Assembly (NCBI GenBank): GCA_013151255.1
Contig: JAADIQ010000130.1
Location: 1 to 40,446, forward strand
Source of the DNA: Alphaproteobacteria bacterium
GTDB taxonomy: Bacteria; Pseudomonadota; Alphaproteobacteria; Caulobacterales; Parvularculaceae
Length of the DNA: 40,446 nt
Reading direction: 5' to 3'
Each line of letters opens with the position of its first letter. The stretch's first letter is position 1. Positions 16,452 to 24,604 of the stretch are shown here, in pieces. The notes below the pieces were generated by a model. The model searched no databases. It was given only the letters and a program-made list of their open reading frames with translations, and had not been told where the DNA came from. The position numbers and the translations under genes are program-made.

Positions 16452-16920
16452 ATGCCCAGAAATTGGGGCCTGCCTGCGAAAGACCAGCACGCTGCGTTCA
16501 TCAACGCAAAGACCGCCAAGCCGTTGCTCACGCTGGTAGTCTCAGCGATTTTCGGCGTCATTGGCGCCTCGGTTGCCGCTGTCAGCTTTACCGAGGCGCG
16601 CGCGCTCGCGCCCGACCTTTTTCATGGCGCCAGCCTGATCGCCGCCGTCATCGCGGCGGGGTTTGGCTGCTGGAGTTATATCTGGCTGGCGCGGCCGCGC
16701 TTTGCCGCCCAAATTCTCCGGCCAGGGCGATGCTTTTTCGGGCCTGGTGCGATTTTATGCGCGCGCTGCAATCGTTTTGTTTGTGGTTTTAATCGTCGGG
16801 CAAAACGCCCATCTGCTGACGCCGGACATTATCGGCGTGCTGCTATTATGCATATCCGGCGGCGCCGGCGCGGCGGCGGCGTTTCAGACGGTGCTCGCCT
16901 TTGTTCCCTATTATGAATAG
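16452..16920 (+). pseudogene. Small four-helix membrane protein, frameshifted
   Basis: From ATG 16452 (GGAGAGAG upstream) the first frame gives residues 1-86 with two membrane helices, then turns into unlikely Arg/Cys-rich sequence after the CCC at 16708-16710. The next frame then gives SGQGDAFSGLVRFYARAAIV, two more helices and a stop at 16918-16920. Removing one C joins them as …RFAAKFSGQGDAFSG… over about 155 residues. So either the gene is broken by a one-base insertion or the run of Cs hides a sequencing error or slippage. The family is unknown. Confidence 0.7.
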
Positions 16921-16941
16921 CCACCGCTGCATAGCGACGCG

Positions 16942-17421
16942 CTAAATCCAGCGGCGCGTTTTGGTGCGGTAGTGATCATAGTCCGGCCCGAACCGGCGCG
17001 CGAGATAGGCCTCCTCTGGCGGGATGACAAAGAAATTGAAAATAACCCCGGCGGTAAGGGTGGTTGCGATGATCCACACATTGAGCGTTGCAACGCCGAA
17101 CCCGACGCCGAACATCATCATCGCCAGGTAAATTGGATTGCGGGAATAGCGGTAAACGCCGTCGGTAAAGAGCTGACGCGAGGGCGTGCCCGGCGGCAGG
17201 GTTTCTCCGGCCTCAGCAAAAGCTGAGATCGCCGTCACCACAAGCACCACCGCGCCCAGCAACAAGACGCCGCCTGCAGCTTCAGCGAGGATGCGCGGCA
17301 TGGCAAGCCAGCCGCCAGCAAAAACACGGATGATGTAGCCGATCAGCAGCGCCGAGAAAAACACCGTTGGCGGATGGATTGAGACATGCGGGTGGTCTTC
17401 ATCGTTGGTGCTCATCATCAT
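16942..17421 (-). CDS. Isoprenylcysteine carboxyl methyltransferase-family membrane protein
   Basis: The 159-residue protein has about four membrane helices and the family signature [15 protein letters not shown], followed near the C-terminus by [20 protein letters not shown]. Together these form the S-adenosylmethionine pocket of the ICMT/phospholipid methyltransferase superfamily. In bacteria the substrate is generally unknown. The ATG overlaps the smpB stop (ATGA, 17418-17421), so it belongs to the dapA-smpB transcript. Three ATGs (17421, 17418, 17415) are possible starts. Confidence 0.85.
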   Translation of the reverse strand: MMMSTNDEDHPHVSIHPPTVFFSALLIGYIIRVFAGGWLAMPRILAEAAGGVLLLGAVVLVVTAISAFAEAGETLPPGTPSRQLFTDGVYRYSRNPIYLAMMMFGVGFGVATLNVWIIATTLTAGVIFNFFVIPPEEAYLARRFGPDYDHYRTKTRRWI

Positions 17422-17891
17422 CCTCTGTCGCGTAACAGTCGCTGCTTTGACCGCGCCCAGTCCCGATCTTTGGAGGTCTCGCGCTTGTCATGCTGTTTTT
17501 TGCCCTGGCCGATGCCGATTTCAAGCTTGGCCATGCCGCGTGCATTAAAATACAGCCGCAACGGCACCAGCGTGAAGCCTTTTCTTTCAACCGCCTGAAC
17601 CAATCGCACCATCTCGCGCTTGTGTAGCAGCAGTTTACGCGGCCGTTTGGGTTCGTGGTTCTGACGGTTGCCGGCGGAATATTCCGGAATGTTGGCGTTG
17701 ATCAGCCAGATCTCGCCATTTTCCGGCGAGGCGTAACTCTCGGCAATATTGACCTTGCCCTCGCGCATGGCTTTGACTTCCGTGCCAGTCAGCACGATGC
17801 CGACCTCCAGAACATCATTAATTAAATAATCAAAACGCGCGCGGCGGTTTACGGCGATGACTTTCCTATTGTCAGTTTTGTTGTCGGCCAT
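17418..17891 (-). CDS. smpB: SsrA-binding protein SmpB
   Basis: SmpB delivers tmRNA to stalled ribosomes. The 157 residues match the family length. Seen: [20 protein letters not shown] then [13 protein letters not shown], the core [17 protein letters not shown], and the C-terminal basic tail [20 protein letters not shown] that inserts in the ribosomal A-site/mRNA channel. ATG 17891 shares one base with the dapA stop (TGATG). No ssrA gene is in the window. Confidence 0.95.
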   Translation of the reverse strand: MADNKTDNRKVIAVNRRARFDYLINDVLEVGIVLTGTEVKAMREGKVNIAESYASPENGEIWLINANIPEYSAGNRQNHEPKRPRKLLLHKREMVRLVQAVERKGFTLVPLRLYFNARGMAKLEIGIGQGKKQHDKRETSKDRDWARSKQRLLRDRG

Positions 17892-18772
17892 CAATCAATC
17901 AGGCCCAGGCCTTCAAGCGCGGCGCGGACTTTCGCCTTCGCCGCATCGCTGGGCGACGTCATCGGCAGGCGCACTTCGTTGGTGCACAGACCCATCAACG
18001 ACAGGGCGTATTTCGTCGGCCCTGGCGAGGCGTCGCAAAACAACGCTTCCATCAATGGCGCGAGCCGGTCCTGAAGCGCCAGCGCGGCCGCAAAATCGCC
18101 GCGCAAAGTCGCATCCTGCATTTGCGCACACAGCGCCGGCGCAACATTGGACGCCACCGAGATGCAACCGCGCCCGCCCATCGCGTTAAAGCCAACCGCG
18201 GTCATGTCCTCGCCCGACAGCTGCACAAAATCCGCATCGCAATAAATCCGTTGCAGCGCGACGCGCGCAAGGTCGGCGGTGGCATCCTTGACGCCAACAA
18301 TCCTCGGCAGCTCAGACAGTCGCGCCAGCGTCTCCACAGAAAGGCTGACTGTCGTGCGCGCCGGAATATTGTAAATGATGATCGGCATGTCGGTGGCGCT
18401 GTGGAGCGCTTCGTAATGCCCGATCAGGCCGGCTTGATTGGGGCGGTTATAATAGCCCGTCACCGCCAGAATACCGTCGGCGCCAAACTCTTGCACCCGC
18501 TGCGCCATCGATATCGCATAGGCGGTGTCATTGGACCCGGCCCCGGCGATTACCGGCGTGCGTCCAGCCACCGCCTCGACGCAGAGCCGAACGACCCGCT
18601 CATGCTCGGGGTCCGACAGGGTCGCCGACTCGCCAGTCGTGCCCACCGGCACCAGCGCGTGCGTGCCCGCATCAACTTGAATGTTAACCATTTTCTGGAA
18701 AGCATCTTCGTCGATGCGGCCGTCTTTGAAAGGCGTAACGAGGGCGGTGATTGACCCTTTAATTTGGTTCAT
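17891..18772 (-). CDS. dapA: 4-hydroxy-tetrahydrodipicolinate synthase
   Basis: DapA condenses pyruvate with aspartate semialdehyde, the first committed step to lysine and diaminopimelate. The 293-residue TIM-barrel protein has GTTGESATL (44-52), Y134 in YNIPART, and the Schiff-base K162 in GVKDATADL. All three catalytic elements are intact. It is the first gene of a dapA-smpB-ICMT unit and is divergent from the transglycosylase gene across 131 bp. Confidence 0.95.
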   Translation of the reverse strand: MNQIKGSITALVTPFKDGRIDEDAFQKMVNIQVDAGTHALVPVGTTGESATLSDPEHERVVRLCVEAVAGRTPVIAGAGSNDTAYAISMAQRVQEFGADGILAVTGYYNRPNQAGLIGHYEALHSATDMPIIIYNIPARTTVSLSVETLARLSELPRIVGVKDATADLARVALQRIYCDADFVQLSGEDMTAVGFNAMGGRGCISVASNVAPALCAQMQDATLRGDFAAALALQDRLAPLMEALFCDASPGPTKYALSLMGLCTNEVRLPMTSPSDAAKAKVRAALEGLGLID

Positions 18773-18903
18773 GAGCTCATTTTTCTGAATTGTGACCGAT
18801 CGATAACGTCCTATTTCAAAATCAGCAAGAGACGGGCTATTTTGAACCGGGGCGCTTTAGGGTAGGTTGCGCCAGCTGCGTTCGTTGTGTGGGAGAAGCG
18901 GAA

Positions 18904-21744
18904 ATGATGGAATCGGCGCGCAAGCGTTTGATGAAGCTGGTTTTTGCGGTTTTGACGGTGTTTTCCGTCGCGGTGTTTGCGTTCTCTGGCGCGGCGGCTG
19001 CAAGCCCGTCGCCGCGGCTGAAACCACCCGCGCCCGGCCCAGTTTACCTGTCGCGCGCTGATCACGCCACGCTGACCTCGGTCGCCGACGCCCTAAAGCA
19101 CAAACATTTTTCCGACGCCCGCAACCACATACCGCAGATTAGTGATCCGATCGCCGCCAGTCTAGGCGAGTGGATGTATTTCAAGGCCGAAGACCCGCAG
19201 ATTAATATCACCGCCGCTGACCGGTTTCTGGACTTTCATAGCGACTGGCCGGCCGTGAGCCGCATTCAGAGCTTTGTCGAAAAGCGCATTAGCAACGCCA
19301 CCCCGACCAAAACTGTACTGGATTTCTTCGAAACCCGCGATCCGATTACCGGCAGCGGCAAAATTCAACTGGCGCGCGCGCTCTTTGCCACGGGCGAGGA
19401 CGACGCCGCACAAATTCACCTGCGCGATGCGTGGGTGCATCACAATTTCAATGTGAAAGAAGAGCGCCGCATTCTTAAAACCTATGGCCGGCGGCTAACC
19501 AAAGAAGACCATGCCGCGCGCGTCGACCGGCTCTTATGGGCGCGTCAAGTGACCAATGCGCGGCGGATTTTTTCAAAACTGTCTTCCAGTGAGCGCCACA
19601 AGGCCCAAGCCCGCGCAGCGCTGTTGTTGCGTGCTACATCAGGGCCGAAGCTTTATCGCAACCTGCCGAAGGACAGCCAGATGGACGCCGGCGTGCTGCT
19701 CGCCGCCATGCGTTATTACCGGCGCAGCGGCGCTGAGGAAACTGCGCTTGCGCTTTCCGCCAAGGCGCCGAACGACGCCACCGGATTGCGCAACCCGGCG
19801 CGCTGGTGGGATGAACGCCAACTGTTGATGCGCTGGGCGCTGAAGCAAGGCCGCTTTGGCGACGCCTACGCCCTCGCCGCCAATCATGGGCTGGAACCGG
19901 GCGAAGACCTTTCCGAAGCAGAATTCAACGCCGGGTGGATTGCGCTGCGCTTTTTGGACCAACCGGCCCGCGCCGAGACGCATTTTCTGGCGCTGGCCTC
20001 CGTTGTCGGCACGCCGATTTCACTCTCGCGCGCCTATTACTGGCTCGGCCGCGCCGCGGAGGCGCAAGGCAAGCCCGACCTTGCAACATCTTACTATCAA
20101 GCGGCGACGCCATATTACTATTCCTTCTACGGACAGCTTGCGGCGGAAAAGTTGGGCGGCGCAGCGCTGCAAAATAGGTTCGGCCCCGTAATTGTCGCAA
20201 CGCCGGAAGACCGGGCGATGTTCTCCGCCCGTCCGACGGTCGCGGCGCTGCGCATGCTATCCGACCTCGGCCTTGATTATGAATTTATGGTGTTTGCCTA
20301 TCACGTCGATGACCGGCTTGAGCGTCCCGGCGAATATGTCGAGCTTGCTAAACTCGCCAATGGCGAGGGCGCGCCGCATCTGACGGTGCGCGCCGGCAAG
20401 GTCGCCATCCGGCGGGGGGCATTTGCCGCCAATGTCGCCTACCCCACCGTCTTTGTTCCCGAAGAAGCAAAACGTTTCGTCTCGCCGGAAATCATTTTGG
20501 GCCTATCGCGTCAGGAAAGCGAATTTAACCCGCGCGCATTTTCCAGGGCCGGCGCAAGGGGCATGATGCAACTTATTCCGTCTACGGCGCTAATCACCGC
20601 TCGCAAAGAGGGCATGCGCTATTCGCGCACCGCGCTTCTCGACGATCCGGTATACAACCTCACCCTCGGCTCAGCGCATCTGTCCCATCTTCTGGAGCGA
20701 TTTAACGGCTCTTTGGTGTTGACCTTCGCAGCCTATAACGCCGGGGCTAACCGTGCGGCGCAATGGATTGAGACCTATGGCGATCCGCGCGGGCCGGATA
20801 TCGATCCGGTCGACTGGATTGAGCTTGTGCCATTTTCAGAGACCCGCAACTATATCCAGCGGGTGCTGGAAAACACGCAAGTTTATCGCGGCCAGCTCAC
20901 CAATAAGCCAATCCCCGGCCGGCTCGCCTCGGACCTGGAGCGCGGCGGCAAGCGCGGACGCATCGCCACCCATACGCCCAACGCGCATCTCGCAGCAATC
21001 GCCGCCAGCAAAGGCGTGCAAAAACTGGCGCCCCTGCCCGCAAACACCGCCAATCGCGCCGCGCAATTCCTGCTGGCGCGAACCGAGATTGTCGCGTTGC
21101 CTGATATCGTTCAGGCTGACGACCAGACGGTTGCACAAACGCCATCGACAAAGGCGAGCAATCCGGCGCCAGAACACGACACGGCGCCCATAATCGCGTA
21201 CACACCGAAGAAAGCCGCCGCAGTTGCCGATATTTCCGAACCTTCAGCAACTACCGCCGAACCCATTTCAGCGCCGACGGCCATTATACTATCCGTAGGC
21301 GGAACAGTGCAAAAACAATCAACCGAAGATACCGCACCAATTGAGAGGCCTTTGGCGCTGCCCGTCGCCGTTGCGCCGACGCCGCTGGCGACAGATGAAA
21401 TCACAGACATGTTAGAGCGCCTCGCCGCCGAGGCTATAGCCGACAGACCGGAACCTTTGAGCACGGAGCCGGCGCCCACAACCGAAATCGTTGAGAAAGA
21501 CACGCTATCCTATGACTTTCCGGCGCTGGCGGCAGAGCCCGACAAAATAGTAGCGGCGCCTGCGGCCTTTAACCCCTACCTCGCCCGGGTCGATGATGAC
21601 CGCGACGACATCACCGACGAATGCCTGACCTATGACTACTTCCTGTCGCAAAAGGCCAAAGATGAGATCGCAGCAGCGGACCTCAACACAAGCATGCTCG
21701 CCCTGTTGCAAGGCGCTGGCGACAGCGAAACTGACCCCTGTTAA
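18904..21744 (+). CDS. Soluble lytic murein transglycosylase with long C-terminal extension
   Basis: The enzyme cleaves peptidoglycan to anhydro-muropeptides in the periplasm. From ATG 18904 (GGGAGAA about 8 bp upstream) it has 946 residues. A signal peptide covers about 10-34. An alpha-superhelical region follows to about 500, as in Slt70. The SLT domain has the catalytic Glu in SRQESEFNP (E538), then GARGMMQLIPSTA and AYNAGANRAAQWI. After about residue 660 comes a 280-residue Pro/Ala/Thr-rich tail with no known domain, absent from E. coli Slt70 (645 residues). The gene is monocistronic. Confidence 0.9.
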   Translation: MMESARKRLMKLVFAVLTVFSVAVFAFSGAAAASPSPRLKPPAPGPVYLSRADHATLTSVADALKHKHFSDARNHIPQISDPIAASLGEWMYFKAEDPQINITAADRFLDFHSDWPAVSRIQSFVEKRISNATPTKTVLDFFETRDPITGSGKIQLARALFATGEDDAAQIHLRDAWVHHNFNVKEERRILKTYGRRLTKEDHAARVDRLLWARQVTNARRIFSKLSSSERHKAQARAALLLRATSGPKLYRNLPKDSQMDAGVLLAAMRYYRRSGAEETALALSAKAPNDATGLRNPARWWDERQLLMRWALKQGRFGDAYALAANHGLEPGEDLSEAEFNAGWIALRFLDQPARAETHFLALASVVGTPISLSRAYYWLGRAAEAQGKPDLATSYYQAATPYYYSFYGQLAAEKLGGAALQNRFGPVIVATPEDRAMFSARPTVAALRMLSDLGLDYEFMVFAYHVDDRLERPGEYVELAKLANGEGAPHLTVRAGKVAIRRGAFAANVAYPTVFVPEEAKRFVSPEIILGLSRQESEFNPRAFSRAGARGMMQLIPSTALITARKEGMRYSRTALLDDPVYNLTLGSAHLSHLLERFNGSLVLTFAAYNAGANRAAQWIETYGDPRGPDIDPVDWIELVPFSETRNYIQRVLENTQVYRGQLTNKPIPGRLASDLERGGKRGRIATHTPNAHLAAIAASKGVQKLAPLPANTANRAAQFLLARTEIVALPDIVQADDQTVAQTPSTKASNPAPEHDTAPIIAYTPKKAAAVADISEPSATTAEPISAPTAIILSVGGTVQKQSTEDTAPIERPLALPVAVAPTPLATDEITDMLERLAAEAIADRPEPLSTEPAPTTEIVEKDTLSYDFPALAAEPDKIVAAPAAFNPYLARVDDDRDDITDECLTYDYFLSQKAKDEIAAADLNTSMLALLQGAGDSETDPC

Positions 21745-21866
21745 ATTTGTAGCGCTTAGAGACGAGCCGGTCCTTCGGAGCGCCCACAACAGACCGGCAA
21801 TCCGCATAACCGGCGCCCCCATCACCCATCTTGCAAAGCCGCGCTTTTCCGGGCAGAACCGGCGGC

Positions 21867-21958
21867 GGAGAGGTGGCCGAGTGGTCGAAGGCGCTCCCCT
21901 GCTAAGGGAGTAAGGGCTTTAACTCCCTTCGAGGGTTCGAATCCCTTCCTCTCCGCCA
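21867..21958 (+). tRNA. tRNA-Ser(GCT)
   Basis: The acceptor stem GGAGAGG (21867-21873) pairs with CCTCTCC (21948-21954), followed by G and an encoded CCA. The anticodon loop CTGCTAA at 21899-21905 gives anticodon GCT at 21901-21903, closed by CTCCC/GGGAG. A long variable arm (TAAGGGCTTTAACTCCCTT) marks the class II serine type. The T arm GAGGGTTCGAATCCCTT is complete. Confidence 0.97.
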
Positions 21959-22145
21959 GCAATTTCCATCGAACCCGTTGGTCTGCGCCGCCAGCTGCAG
22001 TGTCCACGACAATTCAACGGCTTGCAGGGTAATCAGTGCAAGATTGGCGTGAGTAGGCGACGGGGCGCTGTTTCAGTGCGCTAACACCCAAAGTCTCCAG
22101 CAGAGCTATTTGGTAGTTCACGCATCATGCCGCAGACCCCTTAGG

Positions 22146-22591
22146 TCAAAGCGGGAAAGCCGAGCGCGCGGCGTTGCGAACGCCTGTATCCGGAAGCTTG
22201 GCCGCATTGATCTGGTGCAAGCTGAGATGGGACGGCTGGCGACGGTCGAGGATTGTCTCGACAATGTCAGGCGCCAGATAGCCAAGCCGCAGGGTCTTCC
22301 AGACATAGTGGTCGAAAAGACCTTTCACATCGGCAAGCGCCTTTATCGTTTGAAACGAACCGCACGCCATTTGTTGTCGCCAGTCATAACCGCGCGCAAT
22401 CGCTTTGACCAGCGACTCGCATCGCGATTGGCGCCATGCTCTTCAATGGCCCGAATGCCGTTGTTTGCGGATCGGAAATCTGCCGCGACGCGCAAGGGGC
22501 CGCCATTGCTGTTCCCATCATTCAGCCTAAGTTCGATTTCGGCTCTCATTCTTCTGTTAAGCGGTAAATTATATCCGACGCCTGTACTCAT
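22146..22591 (-). pseudogene. Decayed C-terminal part of a large serine recombinase
   Basis: Reading the minus strand below 22412, one frame gives LVKAIARGYDWRQQ, then DHYVWKTLRLGYLAPDIVET and ILDRRQP. This is the C-terminal zinc-ribbon/helix-turn-helix pattern of 'recombinase family' resolvase proteins. Upstream of 22412 that frame hits a stop, while the neighbouring frame continues (RRMRAEIELRLNDG … RDASRWSK), so a frameshift lies at about 22400-22412. No catalytic domain is present. The remnant lies about 190 bp from tRNA-Ser, a typical integration region. Confidence 0.65.
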
Positions 22592-22612
22592 CTTCACACT
22601 CCCTCTTTCCAA

Positions 22613-22833
22613 AAAAGATTAAAGTGTTGCGGCGATCAATTGAGATCGCAGCCCAATGCGGTCGTGCACAATCTAACGGCTCAAGTTTCCTTAGAGGATG
22701 TACCTGCTTGTTCGTCGCAAGCCTCGAACATCAGTTTCGGGGCATTAGCGGGCCTGGGCCGGAACGGCTCTAAAATTGGGATTCCTTAGCGGTTTAGCGG
22801 ACTTACGGCTCCCAATAAGGGACAACAATGTGC
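22613..22833. other. Non-coding stretch with no recognised feature
   Basis: Between the recombinase remnant and the next promoter no convincing frame, hairpin terminator or RNA gene is visible. The stretch 21959-22145 on the other side of the remnant is likewise empty. Confidence 0.5.
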
Positions 22834-22885
22834 TTGACGTGGGAAAAATTCCCGCGTATCTTTTGCATGTGGGATATTTTCCCAC
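22834..22885 (+). promoter_or_regulatory. Promoter with two palindromic operators (GTGGGA-N5-TCCCAC)
   Basis: The -35 TTGACG (22834-22839) and -10 TATCTT (22857-22862) are 17 bp apart. The spacer is almost entirely an operator, GTGGGAAAAATTCCCGC (22839-22855). A second, perfect copy, GTGGGATATTTTCCCAC, lies at 22869-22885. The centres are 30 bp apart, about three helical turns. A protein bound there would block RNA polymerase, so repression is the likely mode. Confidence 0.8.
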
Positions 22886-22923
22886 GCCAAATTATCGGCG
22901 AAATTGTCGAAAGGAGAATGAGT

Positions 22924-23598
22924 ATGAGTTACGGTTTAAATAAATCAGCCCTTATCAGCGCCCTTGTTGCGGTAAGTTTAGTGGGCGCACCCACCTTTGC
23001 GCAGGCTTCACAATCAACAGCTGTTGCAAGTGCAGACAAAGCGATGCGAGTGGCGACAGATCACCCCTCACATCCAAACATTCCAAATCCGAATGACGTC
23101 GACGTCACTCGTGAAAACCTTCATCGCATTATTAATGCGCTGTTGGATGCGGGCCTTAATCGCAAGGAAATAAAACGTTGGCTTTATGCTGCGATTGATA
23201 ATGACCCTAATATTCCCAACCCTGGCGATGTTACGGTTACGCGTGAAAATATTCGTCGCATTATTAATGCCCTCAAAGATGCAGGGTTGAACCGCCAACA
23301 GATCAAACGCTGGCTTAAAGCCAGCCTGGATCAGCAGATTGATCACCCATCAAGACGTGAACACGCCGCGCGACGCCGGGCGGCCAACAATGATACACCG
23401 GCGCGTGATGTACGGCGCGATGACGTTCGTCCGCGCGGGGCGAGAGACATGCGCCCTGCACGAAACTCTAGGCCACAGCGTATCGACCAAATTGAGCGCC
23501 CAGGCCGACCCACTCGTGTTGAACGACCAGCGCGCCCTGAACGAGCAGAGCGTCCTGAACGGCCAGAGCGCCCCTCACGGCCGCGTGGCGCCCAATAA
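22924..23598 (+). CDS. Secreted protein with duplicated 44-residue unit and Arg/Pro-rich tail
   Basis: I do not recognise the family. The 224-residue protein starts at ATG 22924, with AGGAG about 8 bp upstream; the ATG at 22918 is too close to it. A signal peptide runs to about residue 27 (…VGAPTFAQA). Two near-identical units follow, each beginning PNIPNP(N/G)DV and continuing VTREN(L/I)xRIINAL, DAGLNR and IKRWL. The rest is Arg/Pro/Glu-rich, ending in RPERPERPSRPRGAQ. The repeat looks helical and amphipathic, perhaps a binding module. It is controlled by the operators at 22839-22885 and ends at a strong terminator. Confidence 0.75.
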   Translation: MSYGLNKSALISALVAVSLVGAPTFAQASQSTAVASADKAMRVATDHPSHPNIPNPNDVDVTRENLHRIINALLDAGLNRKEIKRWLYAAIDNDPNIPNPGDVTVTRENIRRIINALKDAGLNRQQIKRWLKASLDQQIDHPSRREHAARRRAANNDTPARDVRRDDVRPRGARDMRPARNSRPQRIDQIERPGRPTRVERPARPERAERPERPERPSRPRGAQ

Positions 23599-23623
23599 GC
23601 CGACTTGTTTCAATGCGCGTGAC

Positions 23624-23653
23624 AACACTGGCGCCTTTTGGGGCGCCAGTGTT
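23624..23653 (+). terminator. Strong intrinsic terminator-like hairpin
   Basis: AACACTGGCGCC (23624-23635) pairs perfectly with GGCGCCAGTGTT (23642-23653) across a 6-nt loop; AATATTT follows. It separates the secreted-protein gene from the next regulated unit. Confidence 0.75.
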
Positions 23654-23662
23654 AATATTTAT

Positions 23663-23679
23663 GTGGGATTGTTTCCCTC
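23663..23679 (+). promoter_or_regulatory. Operator upstream of the DUF6502-DUF5666 unit
   Basis: GTGGGATTGTTTCCCTC matches the palindrome found at 22839, 22869 and 26976, with one mismatch in the right arm. It lies 44 bp before ATG 23723. The promoter is less clear than at the other sites; TAGACT (23691-23696) could be the -10. Confidence 0.7.
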
Positions 23680-23722
23680 GGGAATGCAGATAGACTAGCA
23701 TTTTCATACAGGCAGGTTGCGT

Positions 23723-24604
23723 ATGCAGTGTGTCGGTGAGTTGGAGTATCGCGGTTTGAAACGCAAGTTGGATAAACCAGACTCTGGCGGACAGCCCCCG
23801 AAAATCTTCGTCGGCGCAATTCGCCGTATCCTCCACCCGCTGGTGCGCATACTCATTACGCACGGCGTCACTTTTCCGATGTTATCTGAAATCTTAAAGC
23901 GCGTTTACGTCGATACGGCGGAAAAACATTTTGCCCTGGAAGGCGTGGCCGATCCTTCGGACAGTCGAATTTCCCTTATTACCCGCGTGCACCGCAAAGA
24001 TGTAAGGCGGTTGCGTAACGAAGAAATCACAGACAGTTTGCCACTGGCCTCTGCTTCCCTTGGAGCGCAGATTATTGCCGAATGGACCGGAAATAATACC
24101 TTTACGGATAAAAAGGGAACGCCGCTAACATTGCCGCGCGGCGGTGGTGCGCCAAAAGCGCCATCGTTTGACGCCTTGGTTGCCTCAGTTAGCAAGGACG
24201 TACGCCCCCGCGCTGTACTAGACGAACTGGTGCGCGTCGGGGTGGTAGAGCAAACGCCGGAAGATCATGTGCGCCTCGTGAAAACCGCATTTGTCGCGAC
24301 CGAAGATTTCGAAGAATTGCTTGTCCATTTTGAGCACAATTTACACGACCATATCGCCGCCGCCGGCAGCAACTTGATGGGCGGCGCAAAGCCATTCCTC
24401 GAGCGCTCGGTATATTATGATGAGCTCAAGCCCCAATCGGTTGAGGCGTTAGCTAAACTTGCAGAAAAAACAGCGATGGAGAGCCTGCTGGCGGTCAATA
24501 AATCAGCGCGCTCACGATCTAAAAAAGATGAAGGAAACAAATCCGCAAGCAAGAGGTTTACGTTTGGCGTGTATTTTTATGCCGACGACGAGGAAAAACA
24601 ATAA
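23723..24604 (+). CDS. DUF6502 family protein, candidate regulator
   Basis: The 293-residue protein starts at ATG 23723 (AGG 6 bp upstream). The N-terminal half looks like a winged helix: RRILHPLVRILITHGVTFPM, LSEILKRVYVDTA, then SRISLITRVHRKDVRRLRNE. It continues with a conserved AVLDELVRVGVVEQ helix and the late FGVYFYADDEE, all as in the DUF6502 family. No biochemical function is established for that family. Its stop and the next start share one base (TAATG), so the DUF5666 protein is made with it. Because it is the only DNA-binding-like protein in this cluster, it is the best candidate to bind the shared operator. Confidence 0.75.
   Translation: MQCVGELEYRGLKRKLDKPDSGGQPPKIFVGAIRRILHPLVRILITHGVTFPMLSEILKRVYVDTAEKHFALEGVADPSDSRISLITRVHRKDVRRLRNEEITDSLPLASASLGAQIIAEWTGNNTFTDKKGTPLTLPRGGGAPKAPSFDALVASVSKDVRPRAVLDELVRVGVVEQTPEDHVRLVKTAFVATEDFEELLVHFEHNLHDHIAAAGSNLMGGAKPFLERSVYYDELKPQSVEALAKLAEKTAMESLLAVNKSARSRSKKDEGNKSASKRFTFGVYFYADDEEKQ

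Noticed and set aside
22110..22622. 170-residue plus-strand frame
   Set aside because: It is antisense to the recombinase remnant, whose minus-strand reading matches a known family.
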